From Ruegeria arenilitoris (GTDB lineage: Bacteria > Pseudomonadota > Alphaproteobacteria > Rhodobacterales > Rhodobacteraceae), in NCBI RefSeq assembly GCF_013035425.1, contig NZ_WQHX01000003.1, positions 75,001-139,000 on the forward strand: a stretch of DNA of 64,000 nt. The letters are read 5' to 3'. The notes below the pieces were generated by a model that had not been told where the DNA came from, ran no database searches, and worked only from the letters and a program-made list of their open reading frames with translations. Numbering within the stretch: position 1 is the stretch's first letter; each line of letters starts with the position of its first letter. Below are positions 1 through 9,956 of this stretch, in pieces. The translations under genes and the position numbers were made by a program.

Positions 1-2527
<2,527 letters not shown>

Positions 2528-2751
2528 ATCCAGTAACAGAAAGACAAAGCTCACCGCCTCAAGTAGCCAAGCGGTAGGCGATCAAACAAGACCAAAAGCA
2601 TACACCGACCTTGAGTTGGACAACACTGATTGATGTGAAACCCCGTAAGGGGTGACATAATAACCGAGTGGCAACGCGCATTTGCACGCAAAGACGCAAC
2701 CCGCCACTCGTCGCGCTTTGCAAAGCAAAGCTGCGACGGGGATTTTCCTCG

Positions 2752-2868
2752 GTTTGGTGGTCATAGCGCAAGCAAAACACCCGGTCCCATACCGAACCCG
2801 GAAGTTAAGTGCTGCCGCGCCAATGGTACTTGGGCTTAAGCCCCGGGAGAGTAGGTCACCGCCAAACC
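2752..2868 (+). rRNA. rrf: 5S ribosomal RNA
   Basis: The 5' GTTTGGTGGTC and the 3' ACCGCCAAAC pair to form the terminal stem. The loop motif CCCATACCGAACCCGGAAGT is typical of bacterial 5S. The gene lies about 225 bases after the 23S end, as in other Rhodobacterales rRNA operons. The ends are set by the terminal stem and may be off by one or two bases. Confidence 0.96.
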
Positions 2869-2918
2869 TAGAAAAATCCCAAACCTCTCTAATACGATGA
2901 CACACTTTCCGACCCTGA

Positions 2919-2995
<77 letters not shown>

Positions 2996-3030
2996 GCGTC
3001 GGAATATCTCAAAGAAACACGTTCAGACTA

Positions 3031-3056
3031 CAATTGATCCCCCGGATCAATTGCTT
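3031..3056 (+). terminator. Perfect hairpin after the rRNA operon
   Basis: CAATTGATCC (3031-3040) and GGATCAATTG (3044-3053) form a perfect 10-bp stem around a CCC loop, followed by CTTAACGTCTT. It lies 35 bases after tRNA-fMet and is probably the operon terminator. The T run is short, so it could also be an RNA processing or stability structure. Confidence 0.5.
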
Positions 3057-3069
3057 AACGTCTTCACAT

Positions 3070-3093
3070 CGTCAGCCTCATAACCTGAAGGTC
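3070..3093 (+). repeat. Partial copy of the tRNA-fMet anticodon arm
   Basis: Twenty-three of 24 bases match 2944-2967 inside tRNA-fMet (anticodon stem, loop and following bases); the one change is G to C in the stem. The rest of the tRNA is absent. The copy lies about 75 bases after the intact tRNA. It could be a scar of integration at the tRNA or of a small duplication. A half-site for an integrase cannot be proved from this alone. Confidence 0.75.
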
Positions 3094-3390
3094 TGAAAAA
3101 AAACATCAAAACTAAAACCAAAAAAGAAAAATAAACGCAAAACTGCCCAAACAACACAAATCAAGCAAAAAAAACCCTTATAAGCTCAAAAATAACAGCA
3201 GCAGGAGTTCTGTTACTTCGAGCACCGCAAGCAGATTTCAGCGCCTGTCCAAACTGGGTTTACTGACAGTTTGATCTTGTGAGAAAAATAACTTCACCCA
3301 ACCAATTGAGCAGTTAAAAACTCGTTCTGACCGAAACATCCTCATTAGTAATCCGATGTAACTGGAGATTGCGCGCAACGCCTGTCGGCA
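3094..3390. other. A-rich gene-free stretch
   Basis: No gene is seen. From about 3094 to 3215 the plus strand is dominated by A and C with very little T or G, and contains several A runs of 5 to 8. Composition is unlike the rest of the window. The remainder up to 3390 is ordinary AT-rich spacer downstream of the minus-strand carrier-protein gene. Confidence 0.6.
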
Positions 3391-3636
3391 TCAAGATTTT
3401 TGAGAAACAAGTGCTGCAATGCTATCTATATCTCGAAAATTCTGTTCGTTTATCTCCTCCAGCTCCACATTCACTCCAAGTTCAGATTGAATGCCCATAA
3501 CAATCTGAAGCAGGCTTAGAGAGTCAACTACACCTGATTGTAAGAGCGGATGTGACGTATCAATGTCGTCCTGCGCTCCGACACATTCTTGAACTATCCG
3601 GTGGATGACTTCCGCGGGGTCAGCGGTCTGAACCAT
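3391..3636 (-). CDS. Acyl carrier protein (stand-alone)
   Basis: This 81-residue phosphopantetheine-binding protein has the attachment motif G-V-V-D-S-L around residues 35-40, with Ser39 as the likely prosthetic-group site. Length and helical pattern fit a discrete ACP/PCP. It is the last gene of the five-gene operon 8099-3391, 15 bases after the ligase stop. An AGGAGT site stands 6 bases before the ATG. Known discrete carriers of this kind (BtrI in butirosin, VinL in vicenistatin) hold an amino acid while it is decarboxylated. That the adjacent ligase loads this carrier is inferred from position. No phosphopantetheinyl transferase is in the window. Confidence 0.88.
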   Translation of the reverse strand: MVQTADPAEVIHRIVQECVGAQDDIDTSHPLLQSGVVDSLSLLQIVMGIQSELGVNVELEEINEQNFRDIDSIAALVSQKS

Positions 3637-3651
3637 TGTTATACTCCTATT

Positions 3652-5127
3652 TCAATTTTGTAGCCCCAGTGCTTCCATCACCCGATCACGCGTTGCGATC
3701 CGATCAGGTTTGCCTGAGGCTTTGTTGGGAATTTCCGGCATCTCTATCACCCAATGGGGCACTTTGTGTGCGGACAGTTGCCGTTTGCAATGGTCCTTTA
3801 TTTGATCCGCGGAAATAACGTCATCTTCATGTGGAACCACCGCTATCGCAATTTTTTCACCACTCAATGTATCAGGTACACCAATGACGATGGCCTCTAT
3901 GAAAGAACCTGTTTCCTTGACGACTGTTTCGATTTCAATCGGGTCGATGCGGTGCCCCCGGTGACTGATGGTTAGATTTGATCTCCCTGACAGCACCAAA
4001 TTACCATTGTGAGTGATTGAACCTGTATCTCCAGTGGCTATGTAGCCGGATGGATCGCGGATCAACACAACTCCGGATTCTTCCACCTGTGCGACAGCCG
4101 TAAATGGTGAACGAGCACTAATTGGACCATGGGAATCGTCCTGCGCGCGAAACTCGACACCCGGAAGGGGACGCCCGACATCTCCGGTTTGGTGCGGTGG
4201 CCCTTCATGCGAAATACTTTTGACAGACAGCGCTCCGAAAGCTTCACTCACACCATAGCGAACATCTATACATAGATGCGGAACGCTACTTTGAAGTTGC
4301 GAAACCAAAGTGGCGTCGACACTGGCGGATCCAATAACGATACGTTCAATCGGACTAACGTCCGTCAACACACCAAATGCTAGCCCCAAGCGCGCGTAAG
4401 TTGGGTTGCACAAAAGGGTTCGGCACCCTGTAGTTCGCATAAGCGCATGGTTTTCACCCGGCGTTTTCTTATCACTACAGACTACTGTGCGGCCGGACCA
4501 AAGAGTTTCAAAAACCGATGCCCTACCCATCGCGTGGTTTTGTGGAAGAACCGAGAAAACCGGCGCTTTTGGAAAACTGTCGTACCAATCTTGACTTGAT
4601 CGGAGCGACGCAAGAACAGCGGCAGCCTCAAGGCAAACGGCCTTTGGCCTTCCTGTCGAACCGGAAGTGAATTGAAGCTGAAGGGTGTCAGCAACGGGTA
4701 GGCTGCGCCGATCACGGCGCATAACTGTTTCCCCCGAGCCATCCAGAGAAATTACGGAGAACACCGAGGCCCCCAACTCCGCCAGCACCGAGGATTTCGT
4801 ATCTACCAACAACAACTCGGGTGTAACGACCGAGAGCATTTCCTTATACTCTCTTAAAGTCGCCTGCCGAGGGAAGGCGAGTGAGGCGTGCCCTTCGGCC
4901 CAAGCCGCCATCTCGATTGCCACGGCTTCTGGACCGTTTGAAACAGCATGACCGACCACAGTCGCGTTGGTCCCAAGCAAGTTTCGCAATCTTTTACGGT
5001 GATCTGCAACGCGGTTAGAGAGTTCGGAAAATGTCGTAGAGCAGATGTCATTGACTACCGCCACGTCGTTTGGGCGGTCGGTGGCAATCGCGTCGAACCA
5101 TGAAATTAGCTGCTGCCGAGCACTCAT
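3652..5127 (-). CDS. AMP-forming acid/amino-acid ligase (ACP-loading candidate)
   Basis: This ANL-superfamily adenylating enzyme (491 residues) is about the length of a free-standing A domain. Visible motifs are the phosphate loop F-T-S-G-S-T-G-R-P-K (about 153-162), Y-G-V-S-E (291-295), Y-I-A-T-G-D (362-367) and the catalytic lysine K473 in S-G-K-P-D-R. A longer frame opens at 5181, but the ATG at 5127 has a TAGGGGGA ribosome site just upstream and leaves a 10-base gap after the decarboxylase stop, so it is preferred. The substrate cannot be read from sequence. By analogy with BtrJ or VinN roles, it would activate an amino acid and load the downstream ACP; acyl-CoA ligase activity remains possible. 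Confidence 0.85.
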   Translation of the reverse strand: MSARQQLISWFDAIATDRPNDVAVVNDICSTTFSELSNRVADHRKRLRNLLGTNATVVGHAVSNGPEAVAIEMAAWAEGHASLAFPRQATLREYKEMLSVVTPELLLVDTKSSVLAELGASVFSVISLDGSGETVMRRDRRSLPVADTLQLQFTSGSTGRPKAVCLEAAAVLASLRSSQDWYDSFPKAPVFSVLPQNHAMGRASVFETLWSGRTVVCSDKKTPGENHALMRTTGCRTLLCNPTYARLGLAFGVLTDVSPIERIVIGSASVDATLVSQLQSSVPHLCIDVRYGVSEAFGALSVKSISHEGPPHQTGDVGRPLPGVEFRAQDDSHGPISARSPFTAVAQVEESGVVLIRDPSGYIATGDTGSITHNGNLVLSGRSNLTISHRGHRIDPIEIETVVKETGSFIEAIVIGVPDTLSGEKIAIAVVPHEDDVISADQIKDHCKRQLSAHKVPHWVIEMPEIPNKASGKPDRIATRDRVMEALGLQN

Positions 5128-5137
5128 CGATTTCCCC

Positions 5138-6463
5138 CTAGCTAACGACCTGACCAGACAAAACATCCTCGGGTCGACCACGCCGACGCACGAGTTGAAC
5201 CTGGTCGCCGTCGACGAGAACTTCGGCCGGAAGTGGATGACCCAGAAACAGGACCGGGCTGTAAGACAAGCCGTATGCGCCGCTAGAAGTTATTGCCAGT
5301 AGGTCGCCAACGCGCAAGCGAGGTAGTTTCTGGGATGACGCGAACTCATCTAGCGGGAGGCACAATGGTCCACTGATCGCGTATTCTACAATTGGTTCCT
5401 CTGAAGGGCGATCCGGAACAACCATAGGGTAACTGCGACGGATCACTGATCCCATCCCCGCTGCCGCAGCGTGGTGGTGCATTCCGCCATCCAACACAAG
5501 GTGATTTGTGTTGTCGCTTACTTTAACATCGGTCACCCGTGCGACATATGTTCCTGAAGGCGCTGCGATAAAGCGACCGAGTTCAACATAGTGCTTGCGA
5601 CGATGTCCGCGAGGGGTATCGATAATTGCGCGAAGCGCATCGCCTGCACTGTATATGTCGAATTCTGCATCACCCTGAAATAGCGGCACACCAAAGCCGC
5701 CGCCGAAATTCAAGTGGTTCACGCGAACCCCATGATCGTCTTCAATCTGATCCGCAAGTTCTACCAAGCCTCTGGCTGACGCGCTCCACGCTTCGGGGTC
5801 GAAGCACTGCGTGCCGCCGTACGTGTGCAACCCTCTGAATTCGAATGCGTCATCTGTGGCAAGCCTTTGGGCAAGTGCCGGTACCTCGGTTGCCGGAACC
5901 CCAAACCTTGATCCGCTTCCAGACATTCGCATTCTTGACCCTTGCAGGCTTCCGAAAGATTGGACCCGGATGGCGACACCTTGCTTGCGACCCGTCTGCT
6001 GGGCAATCCGAGCAAGTCTGTCAGCCTCACCCGCAGATTCGAGATTCACGCATGAAATCTTGGCCGCGACAGCTGTTTCAAGATCCAGAGAAGTTTTTCC
6101 GGGTCCGGCAAAATGAATTTCTGCCGGATCGAAACCGGCTGCTTTTGCGACGGCTATCTCTCCAGCAGAAGCGACCTCAGCGCCAGTACCGGCCAAACGA
6201 AGTGTTTTGGCAACCATGGCGTTGGAATTTGCTTTGAGGGCAAAAAGAATTTTTACGTCGCTACCCAATGCATTCTGTACGAGTTTGACACGCTCTTTCA
6301 GAATACCTGCATCGTAAACATATGCCGGCGTTCCAAACTTTTGGGCAATCGTAGTCAGGGGAACATCACCAACAAGGAAATTTTCCGCTTTGTCGGCGGC
6401 CGAGTTGACCTTCTTTGGCTTCGCACCGGAACTGTTTGAGATATCGGGTTTGGCAAGTGTCAT
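5138..6463 (-). CDS. PLP-dependent decarboxylase, DapDC/ODC fold type III
   Basis: This 441-residue enzyme has the alanine-racemase-like barrel and C-terminal beta domain of diaminopimelate/ornithine decarboxylases. The PLP lysine is K77 in F-A-L-K-A-N-S. The glycine loop F-G-G-G-F-G is at 253-258, E-L-G-R replaces the usual E-P-G-R (294-297), and the active-site cysteine is C368 in C-L-P-L-D. The last motif differs from the C-E-S-x-D of true DapDC, so lysine biosynthesis is unlikely. It resembles decarboxylases that act on carrier-bound amino acids (BtrK, VinO) and those linked to exosortase A loci, but no exosortase is present. The start overlaps the acyltransferase stop (ATGA), showing tight coupling. 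Confidence 0.88.
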   Translation of the reverse strand: MTLAKPDISNSSGAKPKKVNSAADKAENFLVGDVPLTTIAQKFGTPAYVYDAGILKERVKLVQNALGSDVKILFALKANSNAMVAKTLRLAGTGAEVASAGEIAVAKAAGFDPAEIHFAGPGKTSLDLETAVAAKISCVNLESAGEADRLARIAQQTGRKQGVAIRVQSFGSLQGSRMRMSGSGSRFGVPATEVPALAQRLATDDAFEFRGLHTYGGTQCFDPEAWSASARGLVELADQIEDDHGVRVNHLNFGGGFGVPLFQGDAEFDIYSAGDALRAIIDTPRGHRRKHYVELGRFIAAPSGTYVARVTDVKVSDNTNHLVLDGGMHHHAAAAGMGSVIRRSYPMVVPDRPSEEPIVEYAISGPLCLPLDEFASSQKLPRLRVGDLLAITSSGAYGLSYSPVLFLGHPLPAEVLVDGDQVQLVRRRGRPEDVLSGQVVS

Positions 6464-7029
6464 TTAGTGGCCCCAAAAAGAGTTTTGGGAACAACCTTTG
6501 CGGGAACGCCAATAGCTACTGAATCCGGTGGAACGTCGGAAATCACTAAAGAATTGGCTGAAACCACAGATCTATCCCCAATTGTCACACCGCCGAGAAT
6601 GGAGCAGTTACACCCCAAAAAGCAGTCATCACCGATAACCGGAGTGATGCGTTGTTGATTTTCGCGATTCGGACCTGTCCCCAGGGTGACTCCATGCATT
6701 ATGCCAACTCGGTTTCCGATAACCGATCCAGGATTTATCTGGATATTTCCACCGTGCATGAAATGCGGCTCTTCACCAACTTTTGTGCTACGCTCCAAGT
6801 ACAACCCACCCAACAAGGCTGAAGTGGGTTGGATAGTGGTGTAAATGAAACCCAGTACCTTTCGGAACAACCAAACCTGCCGTTTCGCGGCAAACCGTCC
6901 GAAACGATAAACAGACAGCGCCCACATAACGCGGATTCCCGATGGCCTATGCCTTCTCCAGTCGTCCAGAAACACGCGAAATGCCGTTTCAGGCCGCTGC
7001 TGGCTCTTATTTTCAATAGCGTCTGTCAC
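6460..7029 (-). CDS. Hexapeptide-repeat acyltransferase, serine acetyltransferase-like
   Basis: This 189-residue protein has an N-terminal helical part (about 15-75) and then left-handed beta-helix hexapeptide repeats (about 85-180), including H-G-V-T-L-G with candidate catalytic His112 and a V-I-G-D-D-C-F-L-G-C turn. It resembles the CysE-like acetyltransferases found in polysaccharide and secondary-metabolite clusters rather than the longer housekeeping CysE (about 270 residues). The likely role is acetylation of a hydroxyl or amine of the pathway product. It overlaps both neighbours by 4 bases (7026-7029 and 6460-6463). The substrate is unknown. Confidence 0.85.
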   Translation of the reverse strand: MTDAIENKSQQRPETAFRVFLDDWRRHRPSGIRVMWALSVYRFGRFAAKRQVWLFRKVLGFIYTTIQPTSALLGGLYLERSTKVGEEPHFMHGGNIQINPGSVIGNRVGIMHGVTLGTGPNRENQQRITPVIGDDCFLGCNCSILGGVTIGDRSVVSANSLVISDVPPDSVAIGVPAKVVPKTLFGATK

Positions 7030-8099
7030 GAAAAATAGTCTTTCAGACCCCCACGACGGCGAATATCTACAGTAGCACAGTGGAATGATCCGCCGAATGA
7101 ATAATTGTTCCTAAATGCAACCGGTATTGGTTCGAGGCCCCAGTCTGAAAGGAAGTCCTGCATTGGTCCCTCTTCCGCCTCGACGACAACCTTCGTTTCA
7201 CTGACGTTCAAAACATTCATGGAAAGCCAACGGAACGAATGGAACCAAGGATGGCTCTCGGGCAAGGTAGATCGCGGAGCTTCACGGATTTCCCAATCTG
7301 AATGTTTTAGAACTTCGGGCATTTCCTTTAACGGACGATCCGGGTTCACCATCAGTTTCCCAGGTGCCAGCGGAACGAATGTCGCGTCAATGTGGATTGC
7401 TCGGTAGTCATCGAATTCAACGCGGTGAATCCGGTACCCTCGCGGTTCAAGGTGGCGACGCAGCCATTCAATACCCATGTCGTTGGTGACGTGGCTTCGT
7501 TGGATAAATAGGTCGCGCCCACATCGGGCAATATCCGCAGCATCGAAAAGAGGTTCATATTCGCTGGTGACATAGCTTTCACCGCGCACCCAGTTCGGAT
7601 CGTAAGAGGCGTCGGACATCTCGGGCTTCGGTGCCGCGGTCCAGCGTGCACCCGAAGCGAAGTACTTTTTAACCAAAGTGCGGTAGGCCCAGAACTCGAA
7701 GTAACGCGAGCGCCATGCCATCGGAGCTTCGAGGATTTCATCATCGAAAACGATCAGAACGTCCCGAGGGTTGGCCTGGCAGTTGCCGCCGATGCTTGTC
7801 CAATTGGGTGTCACAATAGGTCGGGCGTGTTGAACAGTATCCGGGCGCCGGACAGTAACGCCCTCATTTTTAAGGACATTAACGAATTCGTCCAATTCCT
7901 GCTTTGCTTTGTTCACGGCAAGCGGAGAAATCGGGCGGCCAGCGGCTTGAAGGTGGTAGCTTCTGGAACGTTCGAGATGTTCGACCGCCGTCACAGCCTC
8001 GAAACCGATTTCCCAAGTCAGATTGGCAGCACCCTCAAGCGTGCCAACGATGACTTCCTCCAGAGGATCCCATTCATTATTGGATTGGACTACGGACAA
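7026..8099 (-). CDS. L-arginine amidinotransferase (glycine amidinotransferase family)
   Basis: This 357-residue enzyme is highly similar by eye to animal GATM over its whole length (N-E-W-D-P-L-E-E-V-I-V-G at the start, P-M-A-W-R-S-R near 126-132). The catalytic set is complete: F-D-A-A-D at 185-189, His236 in H-I-D-A-T-F and Cys341 in F-H-C. Family members move the amidino group of arginine to an amine, giving a guanidino compound and ornithine. The acceptor region just before His236 reads D-Y-R-A-I, unlike D-P-N-P-M remembered for human GATM, so an acceptor other than glycine is plausible. First gene of the operon; its promoter should lie in 8100-8800. Confidence 0.93.
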   Translation of the reverse strand: MSVVQSNNEWDPLEEVIVGTLEGAANLTWEIGFEAVTAVEHLERSRSYHLQAAGRPISPLAVNKAKQELDEFVNVLKNEGVTVRRPDTVQHARPIVTPNWTSIGGNCQANPRDVLIVFDDEILEAPMAWRSRYFEFWAYRTLVKKYFASGARWTAAPKPEMSDASYDPNWVRGESYVTSEYEPLFDAADIARCGRDLFIQRSHVTNDMGIEWLRRHLEPRGYRIHRVEFDDYRAIHIDATFVPLAPGKLMVNPDRPLKEMPEVLKHSDWEIREAPRSTLPESHPWFHSFRWLSMNVLNVSETKVVVEAEEGPMQDFLSDWGLEPIPVAFRNNYSFGGSFHCATVDIRRRGGLKDYFS

Positions 8100-8795
8100 A
8101 ATAACCCCCTTGAACTCGTAACAACTGCGACCCGGGCAACCCGGTATCCGTCACTATCACTTGTCGCGAGGATTCAATTAAATTCAAACATTCAAATTAA
8201 TCTTCGCGCTTTTAGCGTCAACGCCTAAAAAACGTGACAAACTTTGTCGCCTAAACCTTCCCTTCGTTTCCTTGCATACACGCAGCTGGCAGTAAATTCA
8301 CCGGCTGTATCGTGGCACAATCTGAACGCTGCAATACCGGAATCCTTAGCATTCTCGTCCGCAACTTGACAAGAAATCTTGATATTATTGTGTCTTAGTT
8401 TGACAGAGGAGAAACTCGGCGGATAGCGCAACAGAGCTTGAGCGGAAATCGTGATGTTCATTCTATGAAAAAAGATCGATACTTTGCGGTGCTTTAGTGA
8501 ACCAATTGAAGCGTATGACTTTCAGCCAGCACAATTTGATTTCTAACAAGTTACCGAAAAACACAGTTTTTTGCTGCGAAAATAACGAAAGGCACTGTTT
8601 CAAATTTGCAGAATAGGCGGGTCCAAATAGAGATTTGATTGTGCTTCGTAAACAATCACTGATTGACGAGCACTTAGAAGTTGCCGCTGGATTAACTTAG
8701 AATCACCTGACCGGGTCGCTAAATTGCTGGAAAACCAAGGCGACGCAAGGTGTTTGAGGAAGATCAAAGAGTGTTTGAGTAAATCTAAAAAGACA
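8100..8795. other. Long gene-free spacer upstream of the amidinotransferase operon
   Basis: Both strands carry only short frames without recognisable protein character. It is AT-richer than the flanking genes (for example 8171-8200). It should hold the promoter of the minus-strand operon starting at 8099 and the 3' end of the LysR transcript. No clear operator, hairpin or relic gene was recognised. Confidence 0.5.
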
Positions 8796-9779
8796 CTAAT
8801 GCGGCCCGCCTTTGTTATCCGAAATCGTTCGGAACTCGCTTCCAAGCCAAGGGAACCGGGACGTCATTGGTTCAACAAAATGCAAATCCATCAGGTTTTT
8901 CATGGTTCGATGGATAAGTTGTGATGTCGCGATAGGGCAAACGTTGCTGGTAAACAGCGAAACGGTGCGGACAAAGCTTTTTCCAGGGAACGGGAGCACC
9001 CTGGTATTTTCATGGTATCGCCTTGCGCGGTAATAGCTGGCTGCCGTTGTTATCGTCCAACCGCTACTATCCGCGACCAATCCTATAACGGATTGATTGC
9101 ACTCAAGCTCGAATTTGTTTGGCAAGTTTATCTTGCTGCGCGTTAACTGCATTTCGATCAGCTTGCCAATCGTGTGATCCCGAGAATATCTCAGAAAAGG
9201 AAGTGAGTGTTTGGCGCTGATCAGATCCTTGACCTCTCCATTGTAATCCGGCGGGAGGATGACAATAAATGGGTCCCGCATCAGCGGATATTCCATTAGA
9301 CCTTCGACATTCTCGGCCGGTCGGGTAGCAATTCCGGCATCCAATTTCTGAGCCTGTAATTTCTCGATGATTTCGTGGCTAGGGCGGGCAAAGTGACGAA
9401 AATTGCAGCGCGGTAGAGCGGCGGAGAGAAAGCTAAAAAACTCCGGTGCGATTTGGTTATCGAAATCGTCGATCAGCGCCAGTCGCAAATCGGTCGCGTG
9501 TTGCCATCTGCCTGATCTGATTTCAGCCTCTCCGCGTTTCAGCGCCGTCATCCCTTCATATACATGCCGGGCAAAGACGGTTCCGGCGGGTGTCAGACCC
9601 ATTGGCCGACGCCCGTGATCCACCAGTTCAACCCCCAAAGCGCCTTCCAAGCTTCGTAAATGATTTGAGACTGTGCTGATGGATAGCCCTGTTTCGGCTG
9701 AAACCTTTTGAACGGATCCCAGTTTGGATATAAGCTGAAAAACTTCCAACCATCTAAGGCTCAATGGTTTTCTGGTCAT
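8796..9779 (-). CDS. LysR-family transcription regulator, divergent from tauABC
   Basis: This 327-residue regulator has an N-terminal winged helix-turn-helix (about residues 8-66, with S-I-S-T-V-S-N-H-L as the recognition helix) and a LysR-type effector-binding domain. It is transcribed away from tauABC, with a 177-base shared promoter region carrying a perfect palindrome. Position suggests control of the taurine operon. This differs from the MocR-type TauR described for Rhodobacter and Paracoccus, which is absent here. It also lies upstream of the amidinotransferase operon on the same strand, so a role there cannot be excluded. Confidence 0.88.
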   Translation of the reverse strand: MTRKPLSLRWLEVFQLISKLGSVQKVSAETGLSISTVSNHLRSLEGALGVELVDHGRRPMGLTPAGTVFARHVYEGMTALKRGEAEIRSGRWQHATDLRLALIDDFDNQIAPEFFSFLSAALPRCNFRHFARPSHEIIEKLQAQKLDAGIATRPAENVEGLMEYPLMRDPFIVILPPDYNGEVKDLISAKHSLPFLRYSRDHTIGKLIEMQLTRSKINLPNKFELECNQSVIGLVADSSGWTITTAASYYRARRYHENTRVLPFPGKSFVRTVSLFTSNVCPIATSQLIHRTMKNLMDLHFVEPMTSRFPWLGSEFRTISDNKGGPH

Positions 9780-9809
9780 TGTCGAATCCCGAAATTTAAG
9801 CGCTTTCGG

Positions 9810-9834
9810 AAAAGCGAAACAAAGTTTCGCTTTT
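9810..9834. promoter_or_regulatory. Perfect palindrome in the lysR-tauA promoter region
   Basis: AAAAGCGAAAC (9810-9820) and GTTTCGCTTTT (9824-9834) are exact inverse complements around AAA, followed by two more T. It sits 30 bases from the LysR start and about 120 before tauA. It can be read as an operator for the LysR protein or, as RNA, as a terminator-like hairpin in the tauA leader. Confidence 0.55.
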
Positions 9835-9956
9835 TTCGCAACAAAATTTTTGATTCACTCTTTCCCAACCCTCAGATTATGTTTCTATCACTTAACCAGA
9901 GTTCGAAATCTCACAAAAACCGAACACTGAATACCAGCACGGAGAAAGTAATCAAA

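Noticed and set aside
3094..3215. CRISPR-like or tandem repeat array in the A-rich tract
   Set aside because: No regular unit or spacing exists; the resemblance is only compositional.
5138..6463. Exosortase-A-associated decarboxylase and hence a PEP-CTERM sorting locus
   Set aside because: The decarboxylase resembles that type, but no exosortase, PEP-CTERM protein or glycosyltransferase is nearby.
8225..8461. A 78-codon minus-strand frame upstream of the amidinotransferase
   Set aside because: It has no ribosome site, no recognisable domain and an odd composition in an AT-rich spacer.
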